Shown piece after piece: positions 24,808-33,664 of a DNA stretch of 64,000 nucleotides. The DNA is from RGIG8775 sp045612185. GTDB lineage: Bacteria; Bacillota; Clostridia; Oscillospirales; CAG-272. Position 1 is the stretch's first letter. Every line of letters begins with the position of its first letter. Made by a program: the position numbers and the translations under genes. Below the pieces are notes generated by a model, which saw only the letters and a program-made list of their open reading frames with translations, ran no database searches and had not been told where the DNA came from. The DNA is taken from the NCBI GenBank assembly GCA_045612185.1, contig JAZKYO010000108.1, forward strand, positions 1 through 64,000, given 5' to 3'.

Positions 24808-25803
24808 ATGTTAGACGGAAAAAAGGTATCTTATTCCGGTGTTCAGCCCAGCGGAAACCTCACAATAGGAAATTATCTCGGAGCTATCAAGAATTTTTCG
24901 GCGTACTCCGACGAATACAAATGCTTTTACTGCGTAGTTGACTCGCACGCCATTACCGTGCGCCAAGTTCCCGCAGAGCTTCGCAGACGCACATACGAGA
25001 CGCTCGCGCTTTATATGGCTTGCGGTCTTGACCCCGAGAAAAACACGCTTTACGTACAGTCTCACGTTCCCGCTCACACAGAGCTTGCTTGGATTCTCAA
25101 CTGCTTTACCATGTTTGGAGAACTTTCGAGAATGACACAGTTCAAGGACAAAAGCGAGCGCCACGCAGACAACGTAAACGCGGGACTTTTCACATACCCC
25201 GTACTTATGGCATCAGACATTATGCTTTATCAGACCGACGTCGTTCCGGTAGGTATTGACCAAAAGCAACACGTTGAGCTTTGCAGAAATATAGTTGCAA
25301 GATTCAACCAGCTCTACCCCGACACCTTTACCATGCCCGAACCTATTATTTCAAAGGACAGCATGAAGATTGCCTCTCTTCAGGAACCCACGAAAAAGAT
25401 GAGCAAATCGGACGAAAACGTAAACGCTGTGGTATATATTCTTGATGACAAGGACACAATAATAAGGAAATTCAAACGTGCCGTTACCGATTCGGACACC
25501 TGCGTTAAATTTGCGCCCGAAAAGCACGGAATTAACAACCTTATGACGATTTATTCTTGCTTTACGGGCAAGAGCTTTGAAGAAATTGAACGCGAATTTG
25601 ACGGACGCGGCTACGGCGATTTCAAGCTTGCCGTAGGTGAGGCTTGCGCTGACGCGCTTGCCCCCGTTCAACAGAGATTCGCTGAGCTTATTGCCGACAA
25701 GGCTTACCTTGAAACGCTTATGAAAAAAGGCGCTGACGAGGCGGCATACTATGCTCGCAAGACGCTTTCCAAAGTTAAGAGAAAGCTTGGATTCGTTCAA
25801 TAA
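24808..25803 (+). CDS. trpS: Tryptophanyl-tRNA synthetase
   Basis: 331 residues, normal size for the bacterial enzyme. Class I signatures: the HIGH-equivalent PSGNLTIGNYLGA near residue 13 and the KMSKS loop KKMSKSDENVNA near residue 195. MASDIMLYQTDVVPVGIDQKQHVEL is the tRNA-Trp-synthetase core. It charges tRNA-Trp. No T-box leader is present; expression appears to come from the upstream aminotransferase promoter (15-base gap). Confidence 0.97.
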   Translation: MLDGKKVSYSGVQPSGNLTIGNYLGAIKNFSAYSDEYKCFYCVVDSHAITVRQVPAELRRRTYETLALYMACGLDPEKNTLYVQSHVPAHTELAWILNCFTMFGELSRMTQFKDKSERHADNVNAGLFTYPVLMASDIMLYQTDVVPVGIDQKQHVELCRNIVARFNQLYPDTFTMPEPIISKDSMKIASLQEPTKKMSKSDENVNAVVYILDDKDTIIRKFKRAVTDSDTCVKFAPEKHGINNLMTIYSCFTGKSFEEIEREFDGRGYGDFKLAVGEACADALAPVQQRFAELIADKAYLETLMKKGADEAAYYARKTLSKVKRKLGFVQ

Positions 25804-25839
25804 AAACCAATGAGGTAACGGCGGAATTGGAGAGCTGTA

Positions 25840-26748
25840 TTGATTTTGGAAATGTCCAAGGCTCTTGTTTATACCGCCGTTTTCTCTTTGCTTATCACTC
25901 CTGCTGATTTCAGGCTTGCCAAGTCGGTGGGGGCTATAGATATCCCTAAAGACGCTCGGCGAATGCATACAAGACCGATACCCAGGCTTGGTGGGATTTC
26001 TATATTTGCGTCCTTCGTTATTCTCTGCTTGTTTTTACAAAAAGAAATCGCACCCGACTTTTTATTTGTCTTATCGGGTGCGTTTTTTATTACAGTTTTG
26101 GGAGTAACTGACGACGCTTTAGGTCTATCGGCAAAATTCAAGCTTACCGCGCAAGTATTAATATCGGCAACAGTTGCATTTGGAATAAGTTATTTCGAAG
26201 ATTGGAATCCGATTCTAATACCGCTTGGTATTGTTTGGCTGTTAACACTTATCAACGCCCACAATTTTATAGACGGACTTAACGGGCTGTGCGCGGGAAT
26301 CGCTATAATTGAATCATTTGCTTTAGGCGTTTTATTCATTTTGGGCGGCAACACGCTTGAGGCGCTCGTTTGCTTTATTCTCTGTGGAGCTTGCGTAGGC
26401 TTTCTTCCCTACAACTCTCCAAAAGCCAAGCTTTTTATGGGAGACACCGGCTCTACGTTTATAGGTTTTACCTTGGGAGTACTTTCTCTTGAGCTCCTTA
26501 ACGGTAGCAACGGTTTTGCCGATTTTTGCTCTGTAATCTTGATTCTGATATTTCCATTGATCGATATTTCTTTTGCCGTCACCCGAAGAATTTTGAAAGG
26601 TCAAAGCCCCTTTGTGTCCGACCGTTCTCACATTCACCATTTCATTGCCGACAGAGTGGGACACCGTCAAGCCTCCGTTTTAATCAGAATATCTGCATTG
26701 ATTTCAGCGACCTTGGGAATATTGCTATACCTTACTTTTTCCTCTTAG
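25840..26748 (+). CDS. Undecaprenyl-phosphate GlcNAc-1-phosphate transferase-like (TagO/WecA/MraY family)
   Basis: 302 residues from a TTG start with GGAGAG six bases upstream (an ATG at 25852 is the alternative). About nine or ten membrane segments. Family motifs: DDALGLSAKFKL (the DDxxGL catalytic aspartates), NAHNFIDGLNGL, KLFMGDTGST and the C-terminal RSHIHH. These enzymes join a sugar-1-phosphate to undecaprenyl phosphate to start teichoic-acid or other surface polymers; the HIHH ending favours the WecA/TagO branch over MraY. Somewhat shorter than usual (~320-350). Its 3' end overlaps the convergent AraC gene by 17 bases. Confidence 0.9.
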   Translation: MILEMSKALVYTAVFSLLITPADFRLAKSVGAIDIPKDARRMHTRPIPRLGGISIFASFVILCLFLQKEIAPDFLFVLSGAFFITVLGVTDDALGLSAKFKLTAQVLISATVAFGISYFEDWNPILIPLGIVWLLTLINAHNFIDGLNGLCAGIAIIESFALGVLFILGGNTLEALVCFILCGACVGFLPYNSPKAKLFMGDTGSTFIGFTLGVLSLELLNGSNGFADFCSVILILIFPLIDISFAVTRRILKGQSPFVSDRSHIHHFIADRVGHRQASVLIRISALISATLGILLYLTFSS

Positions 26749-27559
26749 ATTTGCGGTATTCCCGCGGGCTGATTCCGTACGTTCGCTTGAATATTTTTGA
26801 AAAATAATTGTAGTCCGGAACACCGCACCGTCTACCTATTTCATTTACAGGCAAGGCGGTGCTTTCCAGATACTCGCAAGCCTTACCAAGCCTGCGCGAT
26901 TTGATATACTCCGCAGGAGTTGCTCTGAAATATCGTTTAAAAATAGAATATATTTCGCTGTGGGAAAGGTGAAAGACCGAACAAAGCTTTGGTACTGACA
27001 AGTCATCTGCCATGTTATTGTTTATGTATTTTCCAATGGCGACGTCTATTCTGTTTTCCGAATAATCTATCAGATTTTTCAAATATTCGTAGCTTGTGCA
27101 TGCGTCAAGAATCCGCATGGCTGAATGCAACTTTTCAAGCTCAATGGTGGGAAGATTGTCATACCTCTCCCTAAGCTTGTCAAGCTTATCCTGTGGAAGT
27201 CTGTGGGAAATGCCGTCAAAATCGGCATTTCCCTTTAGTTTTATCTGTCCGAGAACCATATATCCAATAATTTTTTGGTCGTATACAATAGGCGACATAC
27301 ACTCTAAAAGTCCAGCGTGGCAAGTATAAAAATACTGCTTGTAGTTTTTTCTGCACTCATCAAAGGCGTGGCGGTCGCACTGTTTGCATCTTTTATCCAT
27401 TTCTCCGTCCTGCCTCAAAAGCTCGCAAAAGGGAGACAGCTTTTCGGGATAGAAAGACAGTTCTTCTTCGTCGCTGTCATAAATACACACTTTTAAACCG
27501 ACAAGATTATAAAAGTCGCGCAACAATTCGCGCATTTGGGCTAAGTTATAAATTTCCAT
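26732..27559 (-). CDS. AraC-family regulator with PocR sensory domain
   Basis: 275 residues. Residues ~5-165 are a PocR-type ligand domain, shown by the cysteine pattern CKQCDRHAFDEC and FYTCHAGLLECMSPIVY, and by YMVLGQIKL. Residues ~180-275 hold two helix-turn-helix units (LSVPKLCSVFHLSHSEIYSIFKR; VNEIGRRCGVPDYNYFSKIFKR). PocR domains sense small metabolites such as 1,2-propanediol. It is divergent from the FGGY kinase operon with only 99 bases between, so activation of that operon is the likely job; the operon promoter has no good -35, as expected for an activated promoter. Confidence 0.9.
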   Translation of the reverse strand: MEIYNLAQMRELLRDFYNLVGLKVCIYDSDEEELSFYPEKLSPFCELLRQDGEMDKRCKQCDRHAFDECRKNYKQYFYTCHAGLLECMSPIVYDQKIIGYMVLGQIKLKGNADFDGISHRLPQDKLDKLRERYDNLPTIELEKLHSAMRILDACTSYEYLKNLIDYSENRIDVAIGKYINNNMADDLSVPKLCSVFHLSHSEIYSIFKRYFRATPAEYIKSRRLGKACEYLESTALPVNEIGRRCGVPDYNYFSKIFKRTYGISPREYRKSKRKK

Positions 27560-27600
27560 ATTGGTATTCCTCTGTACAAAATCACCATATTTATATATAA

Positions 27601-27629
27601 ATTATACTATACCCGAAAAGAAAAATCAA
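27601..27629 (-). promoter_or_regulatory. Promoter of the PocR-AraC gene
   Basis: TTGATT (27629-27624), 17-base spacer, TATAAT (27606-27601) on the minus strand. The opposing kinase operon has only a TACAAT-like -10 (27631-27636) without a matching -35. Confidence 0.65.
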
Positions 27630-27658
27630 GTACAATTAGAATATAAGGAGGGGATTTT

Positions 27659-29131
27659 TTGAATTATTTATCTATTGACGTAGGAACCACCTGTTGCAAA
27701 TGTCAACTTTTTTCAGAGCGCGGTGAAATTCTCGAATATTTTTCCGAGGAATACGGCTTTTTAACTGTTGACGGAAGAAACTACATAGACACGGCTAAAA
27801 TCCTGAGCTGTCTCAAATCCATGATATCCAAAATCGCTGAAAAGCACGAAATTTCTTCTTTCTGCGTTTCATCGTTGGGCGAATCCTTTGTTTTGCTTGA
27901 CAAAGACGACAAACTGATTTTTCCGCCCATGCTGTACACCGATGAGCGAGGCAGCGACGAGGTTGAGCTAATCTCAAGCAAAATCGGAGCTGAAAAAGCC
28001 TTTGAGATTACCGGTGTATTTCCGCACAGTATGTATTCCCTTTCTAAACTGTTGTGGATAAAAAACAATCACGGTGAGATTTATGAAAAAGCCGACAAGC
28101 TGATGTTAGTTGGCGAATACGTAGGTTACCTGCTTTCGGGCAAGCGCGTTATTGACTATTCACTTGCTTCAAGAACAGGGGCGTTTGATATTGAAAAGCT
28201 CGAATTTTCAAAAGAGATTTTGGACGAGTTTAATATTCCGATTTCGCTCTTCTCGCGACCGATGCGCGCAGGAGCCGTGGTAGGAGAAATCAGGCAAGAG
28301 CTAAAGAATGAGCTTAATATCAAGGGAAATCCGGTGCTTGTACTCGGTTCTCACGATCAAATCTGCGCCTCGCTTGGCGCGGGCGCGTTAAAAGACGGAG
28401 ACGCGGTTGACGGAATGGGAACGGTTGAGTGCATAACCGCACTTTTTTCCAAAAAGGCTGACAATCACGCAATGGGACGTCAGGGATATCCTTGTGTACC
28501 TTACGCGGTTGAGGGTATGTACTGCACGTACATTCTTAATTTCTCATGCGGCTCGGTAATTAATTGGTTTAAAAAGAAAATCATGCACTCCCACAAAGGC
28601 GATGATGCGGATTTCTTTACCTATATTGAGAAGAATATACCAAGCACCCCCTCGGGGCTTTTGGTTCTTCCCTATTTTGGCGGTGCTGCCACACCTTATC
28701 AGGATATTTTGGCGCGCGGTGCAATTTGGGGATTGACTTCAGAGACGGAGGATTCGGTACTTTACAAGGCGTTAATGGAGGGCTTGGCTATGGAAATGCG
28801 CCTTAACGCGGAAACTGTAAAGAATTACTCAATAGAGCTCTCAAACCTCATAGCCACGGGTGGAGGCGCAAATTCCGAAAAATGGTTACAGATAAAAGCC
28901 GATATTCAAGGGCTTCCAATTAAAGTTCTCCGTTCAAGCGAGGGCGGTCTTTGCGGATGCGCCATGCTTTCTGCGGTAGCTCTCGGTGGGGCTGAAAGTA
29001 TTGAAACAGCCAAGGATATATTTGTGAAATACACAAAAGAGTTTTACACAAATGAAGAATCGCGCGAGAAATACGCGCCCTATTACGAAAAGTACAAAAA
29101 ATTATATCATATAACAAAGGAGCTGTATTAA
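27659..29131 (+). CDS. FGGY-family carbohydrate kinase
   Basis: 490 residues from a TTG start with AAGGAGGGG upstream. The N-terminal nucleotide/sugar motif is LSIDVGTTCCKCQLF, the catalytic region around MLYTDERGSDE, and the C-terminal ATPase lobe has VLGSHDQICASLGAGA, DGMGTVECI and IATGGGANSEKWLQIKAD. It phosphorylates a ketose or polyol. Followed by an isomerase, an aldolase and a mutarotase-like gene, it should act on the ketose made by the isomerase. Rhamnulo-, fuculo- or xylulokinase activity cannot be told apart by reading. Confidence 0.9.
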   Translation: MNYLSIDVGTTCCKCQLFSERGEILEYFSEEYGFLTVDGRNYIDTAKILSCLKSMISKIAEKHEISSFCVSSLGESFVLLDKDDKLIFPPMLYTDERGSDEVELISSKIGAEKAFEITGVFPHSMYSLSKLLWIKNNHGEIYEKADKLMLVGEYVGYLLSGKRVIDYSLASRTGAFDIEKLEFSKEILDEFNIPISLFSRPMRAGAVVGEIRQELKNELNIKGNPVLVLGSHDQICASLGAGALKDGDAVDGMGTVECITALFSKKADNHAMGRQGYPCVPYAVEGMYCTYILNFSCGSVINWFKKKIMHSHKGDDADFFTYIEKNIPSTPSGLLVLPYFGGAATPYQDILARGAIWGLTSETEDSVLYKALMEGLAMEMRLNAETVKNYSIELSNLIATGGGANSEKWLQIKADIQGLPIKVLRSSEGGLCGCAMLSAVALGGAESIETAKDIFVKYTKEFYTNEESREKYAPYYEKYKKLYHITKELY

Positions 29132-29132
29132 A

Positions 29133-30527
29133 ATGAAATTTGCTTTGTATTTTGGAAACAGAGGCTTTATGCCTGCAGAACTTATTGAAGGCGCAAGAGT
29201 TGACATGATTAAGGCTGTTACCGACGCTGGACACGAATATCTCGTTATGGACGAAAAGGCTACCCGTTACGGTGCGGTTGAGACACGTGACGAAGGCAGA
29301 CTTTATCACGACTGGCTTAAAAGTCACGAGGGTGAATATGACGGCGTTATTCTTTGTATGCCTATTTTCATTGATGAAAACGGGGCTATAGCCGCGCTTC
29401 AGGATGCGGGTGTTCCGATTCTTATGCAAGCTTATCCCGACGAGATCGGAAAAATGGATTTCAAGCACCGCCGCGACGCGTACTGCGGAAAATTCTCGGC
29501 AACCGACGTTTTCTATCAGTACAAAGTTCCATTTACCGTTATGAAGCCTCACGTTGTTCACCCTTTGAGCGACGCATTCAAGCAAAATCTTGCGGATTTC
29601 GCCGCTATCTGCCGAGTTGTTAAGGGTATGAAGCGCTTTAATCTCGGTTGTATCGGCGCAAGAACAACCGCTTTCAAGACCGTTAGATTTGACGAAGTAA
29701 CTCTTCAGAGATACGGCATAAATCTTGAAAGTTTTGACCTTTCGGAGCTTATTTTCAAGGTTGGTCAAAAGGCTGATGACGATGCGGCTGTCATAGCTAA
29801 ACAGAAGAGACTTGAGGCTTACACAGACTTCTCGCTCGTTCCCGAAAAAAGCAAGACCATGCTTGCGAAAATTTCAGTAGTTATTGACGAGTACATAGAA
29901 GAATATCACCTTGACGCCATTGCATTAAGATGCTGGAACGAAATGGAGACCATTCTTCGCGTTTGTCCTTGCGTACTCATTTCTGAGCTTAACGACAGAG
30001 GTATTGTATGCTCTTGCGAAATTGACATCACAAGCGCTATCACCATGAGAGCTATGGCACTCGCTTCTGAAAAGCCTACCGCCTGCCTTGACTGGAACAA
30101 CAACTACGGTGATGACGAGAACAAGGTTATTCTTTTCCACTGCGGTCCTGTGGCGCAGTCGCTTATGGCAGGAAAAGGACAGGTTACCGAACATAAAATG
30201 TTCGCCAAAAACGATCCCGGCTGCGGTTGGGGTACAAACGAGGGACGCATTGCGGCGTTCGACATGACCTTCTCCAACGGATTTACCGAGGACGGCAAGC
30301 TTAAGGTTTACGTAAGCGAAGGAAAATTCACGGACGAGCCTATCGAAAAAGCATACTTTGGATGCGGCGGCGTAGCTGAGATTCCCGACCTTCAGAATAA
30401 GCTTATAAAACTTGCCAAGGGTGGATTTAAACACCATACAACGGTAGGCATGGGACACATGAAATACGTTCTTGAGGAAGCATTTACCACTTATCTCGGC
30501 TACGAGCTGATAGATATTGAAAATTAA
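29133..30527 (+). CDS. L-fucose/L-arabinose isomerase-family sugar isomerase
   Basis: 464 residues, start two bases after the kinase stop. The three-domain layout of the fucose/arabinose isomerase superfamily is visible: N-terminal Rossmann-like part with GVILCMPIFIDENGAIAAL, central part with GCIGARTTAFKTVRFDE, and C-terminal part with ALRCWNEMETILRVCPC (metal-site Glu), CEIDITSAITMRAM (second acidic ligand) and CDWNNNYGD/FHCGP. The final HTTVGMGHMKYVL matches the family end. It interconverts an aldose and ketose; the exact sugar is unknown. Feeds the kinase encoded upstream and aldolase encoded downstream. Confidence 0.88.
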   Translation: MKFALYFGNRGFMPAELIEGARVDMIKAVTDAGHEYLVMDEKATRYGAVETRDEGRLYHDWLKSHEGEYDGVILCMPIFIDENGAIAALQDAGVPILMQAYPDEIGKMDFKHRRDAYCGKFSATDVFYQYKVPFTVMKPHVVHPLSDAFKQNLADFAAICRVVKGMKRFNLGCIGARTTAFKTVRFDEVTLQRYGINLESFDLSELIFKVGQKADDDAAVIAKQKRLEAYTDFSLVPEKSKTMLAKISVVIDEYIEEYHLDAIALRCWNEMETILRVCPCVLISELNDRGIVCSCEIDITSAITMRAMALASEKPTACLDWNNNYGDDENKVILFHCGPVAQSLMAGKGQVTEHKMFAKNDPGCGWGTNEGRIAAFDMTFSNGFTEDGKLKVYVSEGKFTDEPIEKAYFGCGGVAEIPDLQNKLIKLAKGGFKHHTTVGMGHMKYVLEEAFTTYLGYELIDIEN

Positions 30528-30538
30528 GGAGAATAAAA

Positions 30539-31384
30539 ATGTTAGTAGGATTAAAAGAAATAACCGCAGAGGGTAAAAAAAGAGGAATTGCCATAGGCAA
30601 CTTCAACACTCCCAACCTTGAGTGTCTTATTGCGATACTTGATGCTGCTGAAGAACTTAACGTTCCGATTATCATTGCTCACGCTCAATGCCACGAGGAT
30701 GTTGCACCTCTTGACAAAATAGGCCCTGTTATGGTAGAATTGGCTAAGAGAAGCAAGGTAAAGGTTTGCGTTCATCTTGACCACGGCGAGGATTTTGAAT
30801 ACTGCAAACGCGCCATAGCGCTTGGGTTCACGTCTATAATGATTGACTTTTCCACACTTTCTTACGAGGACAACGTAAAGGGCACAGCCGAAGTTGTAAA
30901 GTACGCTCACGAAAGGGGCGTTGACGTTGAGGCTGAGCTTGGTTGCATGCCTGCGAGAGAAGGTGGCGGTGAGGAAACAGCTTCAAAGGAGTCACTCTAC
31001 ACAGACCCTGAGTTGGTTCCCGATTACGTTGGTCGCACGGGCGTTGATGCGCTTGCGATAGCATTTGGAACAGCTCACGGAATCTACAAGGAAAAGCCCG
31101 TCCTCAACATGGACATAATAACAAAAGTAGTTGAAAAGACCGCCCTTCCCTTGGTTATGCACGGGGGAAGCGGAATTTCTCACGACGAATACCGCGAGGT
31201 AATCAAGCGCGGTATTGCCAAAATCAACTACTACTCCTACATGTCCTACGCCGGTTACGCAGCGGCAAAGGCAACAGTTGAAAGCAAGGCTGCCGATTTC
31301 TATCACAATCTTGCGCTGAACGCGCAAACGGCTATGAAGGAAAACGCTATTACCACGCTTAAAGTATTTTCAAACATAAAATAA
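30539..31384 (+). CDS. Class II ketose-bisphosphate aldolase (FbaA/GatY family)
   Basis: 281 residues. Zn-site histidine in VCVHLDHGEDFE, acidic EAELGCMPAREGGGEE loop (usually EGELG), GTAHGIYKEKP with the second histidine, and LVMHGGSGIS with the third. These match tagatose/fructose-bisphosphate aldolases of the GatY/KbaY type. In this operon it would split a phosphorylated ketose into dihydroxyacetone phosphate and an aldehyde. Eleven bases after the isomerase gene. Confidence 0.92.
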   Translation: MLVGLKEITAEGKKRGIAIGNFNTPNLECLIAILDAAEELNVPIIIAHAQCHEDVAPLDKIGPVMVELAKRSKVKVCVHLDHGEDFEYCKRAIALGFTSIMIDFSTLSYEDNVKGTAEVVKYAHERGVDVEAELGCMPAREGGGEETASKESLYTDPELVPDYVGRTGVDALAIAFGTAHGIYKEKPVLNMDIITKVVEKTALPLVMHGGSGISHDEYREVIKRGIAKINYYSYMSYAGYAAAKATVESKAADFYHNLALNAQTAMKENAITTLKVFSNIK

Positions 31385-31395
31385 GGAGCGTTACA

Positions 31396-32304
31396 ATGAA
31401 CGGAAAAATTTCTAATTTTTCACAAGTAGCAAGTATCAGAAGATACGAGTACACAACGGGAAAAGAAAAGGGACTTGAGGTTATTGACTGTGATAACGGC
31501 AAAATCAGATTTTTGCTTAACGTGTCAAAAGCACTTGACGTTATGCAGCTCTATCACGAAGGGCAAAATATGTCGTTCGTTTCAAAAAACGGATTTACCG
31601 CAAGGGAGATTCCTTTCGGCAACCGTTTTGAAGGCGGTATGGTCTACACATGCGGACTTGACAGCCTTGGGCGCAGAGACGGATTTGAGCTTCACGGCAC
31701 GCTTCACAACACACCCGCGCGTGTAACTATTGCGGAATGTGACGAAAACGGAATAAGAGTAGAGGCTGTTATTGAGGCAACCGAGTTATTCGGAAAAAAT
31801 CTCGTTCTTCACCGCACGGTTTCGTCGGCACTCGGAAGTGACAAAGTAACGATTGAGGACACACTTACAAACAACGGCTTTCTCAGCGAGGATTACTGTA
31901 TTCTTTACCACGTTAACATGGGTTACCCGATGCTTGACGAAGGTGCGAAAATAGAAGCAGACATTTCGGAATTTGAAACCCGAACCGAATGGGCAAAGCA
32001 AAACGCTGACGGCAAATTTTACATTACCGACTCGATTCCCGGTAACCTCGAAACCTGTTATTTCCTTAAAATGAACAAGCCCGAGATATCGCTTATCAAT
32101 GAAAATATCGGAAAGCGTTTTACCGTAAAGTATTCCAAAGACACACTTCCCTGTTTTATTGAATGGCACAGCATGGCAAGCGGCGACTACGCCCTTGGCT
32201 TTGAGCCTGCCTCCACGACGCTTGACGCTAATTTTGCTTACACCAAAATAGACGCCGGTGAAAAGGTAAATTTCAAAATAGAGCTTTCGGTAAACAAAAT
32301 ATAA
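31396..32304 (+). CDS. DUF4432 family, aldose-1-epimerase-like protein
   Basis: 302 residues, no signal peptide. Galactose-mutarotase-like beta-sandwich with FLLNVSKALDVMQLYHEGQNMSF, FEGGMVYTCGLDSLG, RRDGFELHGTLHNTP and the late CILYHVNMGYPML; His in ELHG and YHVN plus Glu in ALGFEPAS fit the catalytic-residue positions of aldose 1-epimerases. Matches DUF4432. It probably equilibrates anomers of the sugar handled by the operon. Last gene; a terminator follows within ten bases. Confidence 0.82.
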   Translation: MNGKISNFSQVASIRRYEYTTGKEKGLEVIDCDNGKIRFLLNVSKALDVMQLYHEGQNMSFVSKNGFTAREIPFGNRFEGGMVYTCGLDSLGRRDGFELHGTLHNTPARVTIAECDENGIRVEAVIEATELFGKNLVLHRTVSSALGSDKVTIEDTLTNNGFLSEDYCILYHVNMGYPMLDEGAKIEADISEFETRTEWAKQNADGKFYITDSIPGNLETCYFLKMNKPEISLINENIGKRFTVKYSKDTLPCFIEWHSMASGDYALGFEPASTTLDANFAYTKIDAGEKVNFKIELSVNKI

Positions 32305-32313
32305 AAATATTAC

Positions 32314-32343
32314 AACCACGCTGAGTTATGCCTCGGCGTGGTT
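32314..32343 (+). terminator. Terminator of the kinase-isomerase-aldolase operon
   Basis: 12-bp arms AACCACGCTGAG / CTCGGCGTGGTT with a 6-base loop and TTTTGTTT after it. Confidence 0.9.
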
Positions 32344-32414
32344 TTTGTTTGAATAATCAGGCAAGCTTGCCATAGTGTTTGCAAAATTTTCAATATAGTC
32401 AACCAAATATTGCA

Positions 32415-32443
32415 TTTACAAATACAAAAATATAATGTAAAAT
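32415..32443 (+). promoter_or_regulatory. nagA promoter candidate
   Basis: TTTACA, 17-base spacer, TAAAAT, about 36 bases before nagA. A perfect 12-bp palindrome GGCAAGCTTGCC lies 44 bases upstream (32360-32371). Confidence 0.6.
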
Positions 32444-32479
32444 ATACTTAAAGAATTCATTTTAACGTAGGTATAAAAA

Positions 32480-33664
32480 ATGAAAACACTAATAAAAAAC
32501 GTTAATGTTGTAACTCGCGACTCGATTCTCGATAATTCAACTTGCACAATTGAAAACGGAATTATAACCAATATAGGAACACCCGAAAAATGCGAGCTTG
32601 TTATAGACGGTAACGGCGGATATCTTTTCCCCGGATTTATAGATATTCATTGCCACGGCGCCGATGGCTTTGATTTTATGGACGCAGACGCTGAGGGCAT
32701 GAAGCGGATTGCCGATTATCACCTTTCGCACGGTACAACCACTGTGGTTGCCACCACTCTTGCCGACAAGCCCGAGGCGGTTGAGAAAAGCCTTGAGATT
32801 TTCGCGAATCACAAGGCGCTTTATCCCCAAAGCACGCTTGTGGGCGTTCACCTTGAGGGACCTTGGTTCAGCGCCGAGCAGTGCGGTGCTCAGCCTGCCG
32901 AGTTTTTCAGAAATCCCGATGCGAGCGAGCTTGCCGAGTTAAAAAGAAAATTCCCGCATATCCTCCGTGTCAGCGCAGCTCCAGAGCTTGAAGGCGCATT
33001 CGCTTTTGGCAGAAAGGCGGTTGAACTTGGAGTGATAGCGGCTGTGGCGCACACCGACGCGGATTTTTCCACGGTAGAGCAAGCCGCGCAAAATGGCTAT
33101 AAGCTGATGACGCATCTTTATTCGGGTATGAAGGGTGTAACCAGAAAAAATGCCTACCGCATAGCGGGTGCAGTGGAGGCTGGGCTTTATTTTGACGATA
33201 TATTCGTTGAGATAATAGCCGACGGAAAGCATCTTCCTCCTGAGTTACTCAAATTTATATATAAGTGCAAGGGCGCGGACAAAATCTGTTTTGTAACCGA
33301 CGCGTCTCGCGCGTGCGGTATGCCCGAGGGCACTCGCTCCAAGATAGGAAGCCTTGAGCGCGGAACCGATATTATAGTTGAAGACGGTGTTGCAAAGCTC
33401 CCCGACCGAACCTCGTTTGGCGGAAGCGTGGCAACCTTCGACCGACTTGTAAAAACGGTGGCGCGAGCTATCGGGGACGACCGCATAGCACTTGCAAAAA
33501 TGGCTTCCACCACTCCTGCGGAGATAATGGGACTTGGCGATCGAGGCGAAATCGCACTCGGAAAAAAAGCTGATTTTGTAATAGTTGACGGTGAATATAA
33601 CGTCAAAAGTGTTATCCTTAACGGAAATACTATTTATGGAGGGAACGATAATGGAAAAAGTTAG
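32480..33664 (+). CDS. nagA: N-acetylglucosamine-6-phosphate deacetylase
   Basis: 394 residues, normal length. Amidohydrolase features: PGFIDIHCHGADGFDFMD (metal His), HGTTTVVATTLA, GVHLEGPWF (metal Glu), VAAVAHTDADF and LMTHLYSGMKG (His ligands), CFVTDASRACGM (catalytic Asp). It removes acetate from GlcNAc-6-phosphate (some act on GalNAc-6-phosphate), giving the substrate for NagB, encoded 2.2 kb downstream. It overlaps the next gene by 14 bases, so the two are translated together. The ribosome site is weak (GTAGG). Confidence 0.95.
   Translation: MKTLIKNVNVVTRDSILDNSTCTIENGIITNIGTPEKCELVIDGNGGYLFPGFIDIHCHGADGFDFMDADAEGMKRIADYHLSHGTTTVVATTLADKPEAVEKSLEIFANHKALYPQSTLVGVHLEGPWFSAEQCGAQPAEFFRNPDASELAELKRKFPHILRVSAAPELEGAFAFGRKAVELGVIAAVAHTDADFSTVEQAAQNGYKLMTHLYSGMKGVTRKNAYRIAGAVEAGLYFDDIFVEIIADGKHLPPELLKFIYKCKGADKICFVTDASRACGMPEGTRSKIGSLERGTDIIVEDGVAKLPDRTSFGGSVATFDRLVKTVARAIGDDRIALAKMASTTPAEIMGLGDRGEIALGKKADFVIVDGEYNVKSVILNGNTIYGGNDNGKS

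Noticed and set aside
24700..24860. T-box leader before trpS
   Set aside because: Only 15 bases separate trpS from the aminotransferase gene; there is no room for a T-box and none of its motifs is present.
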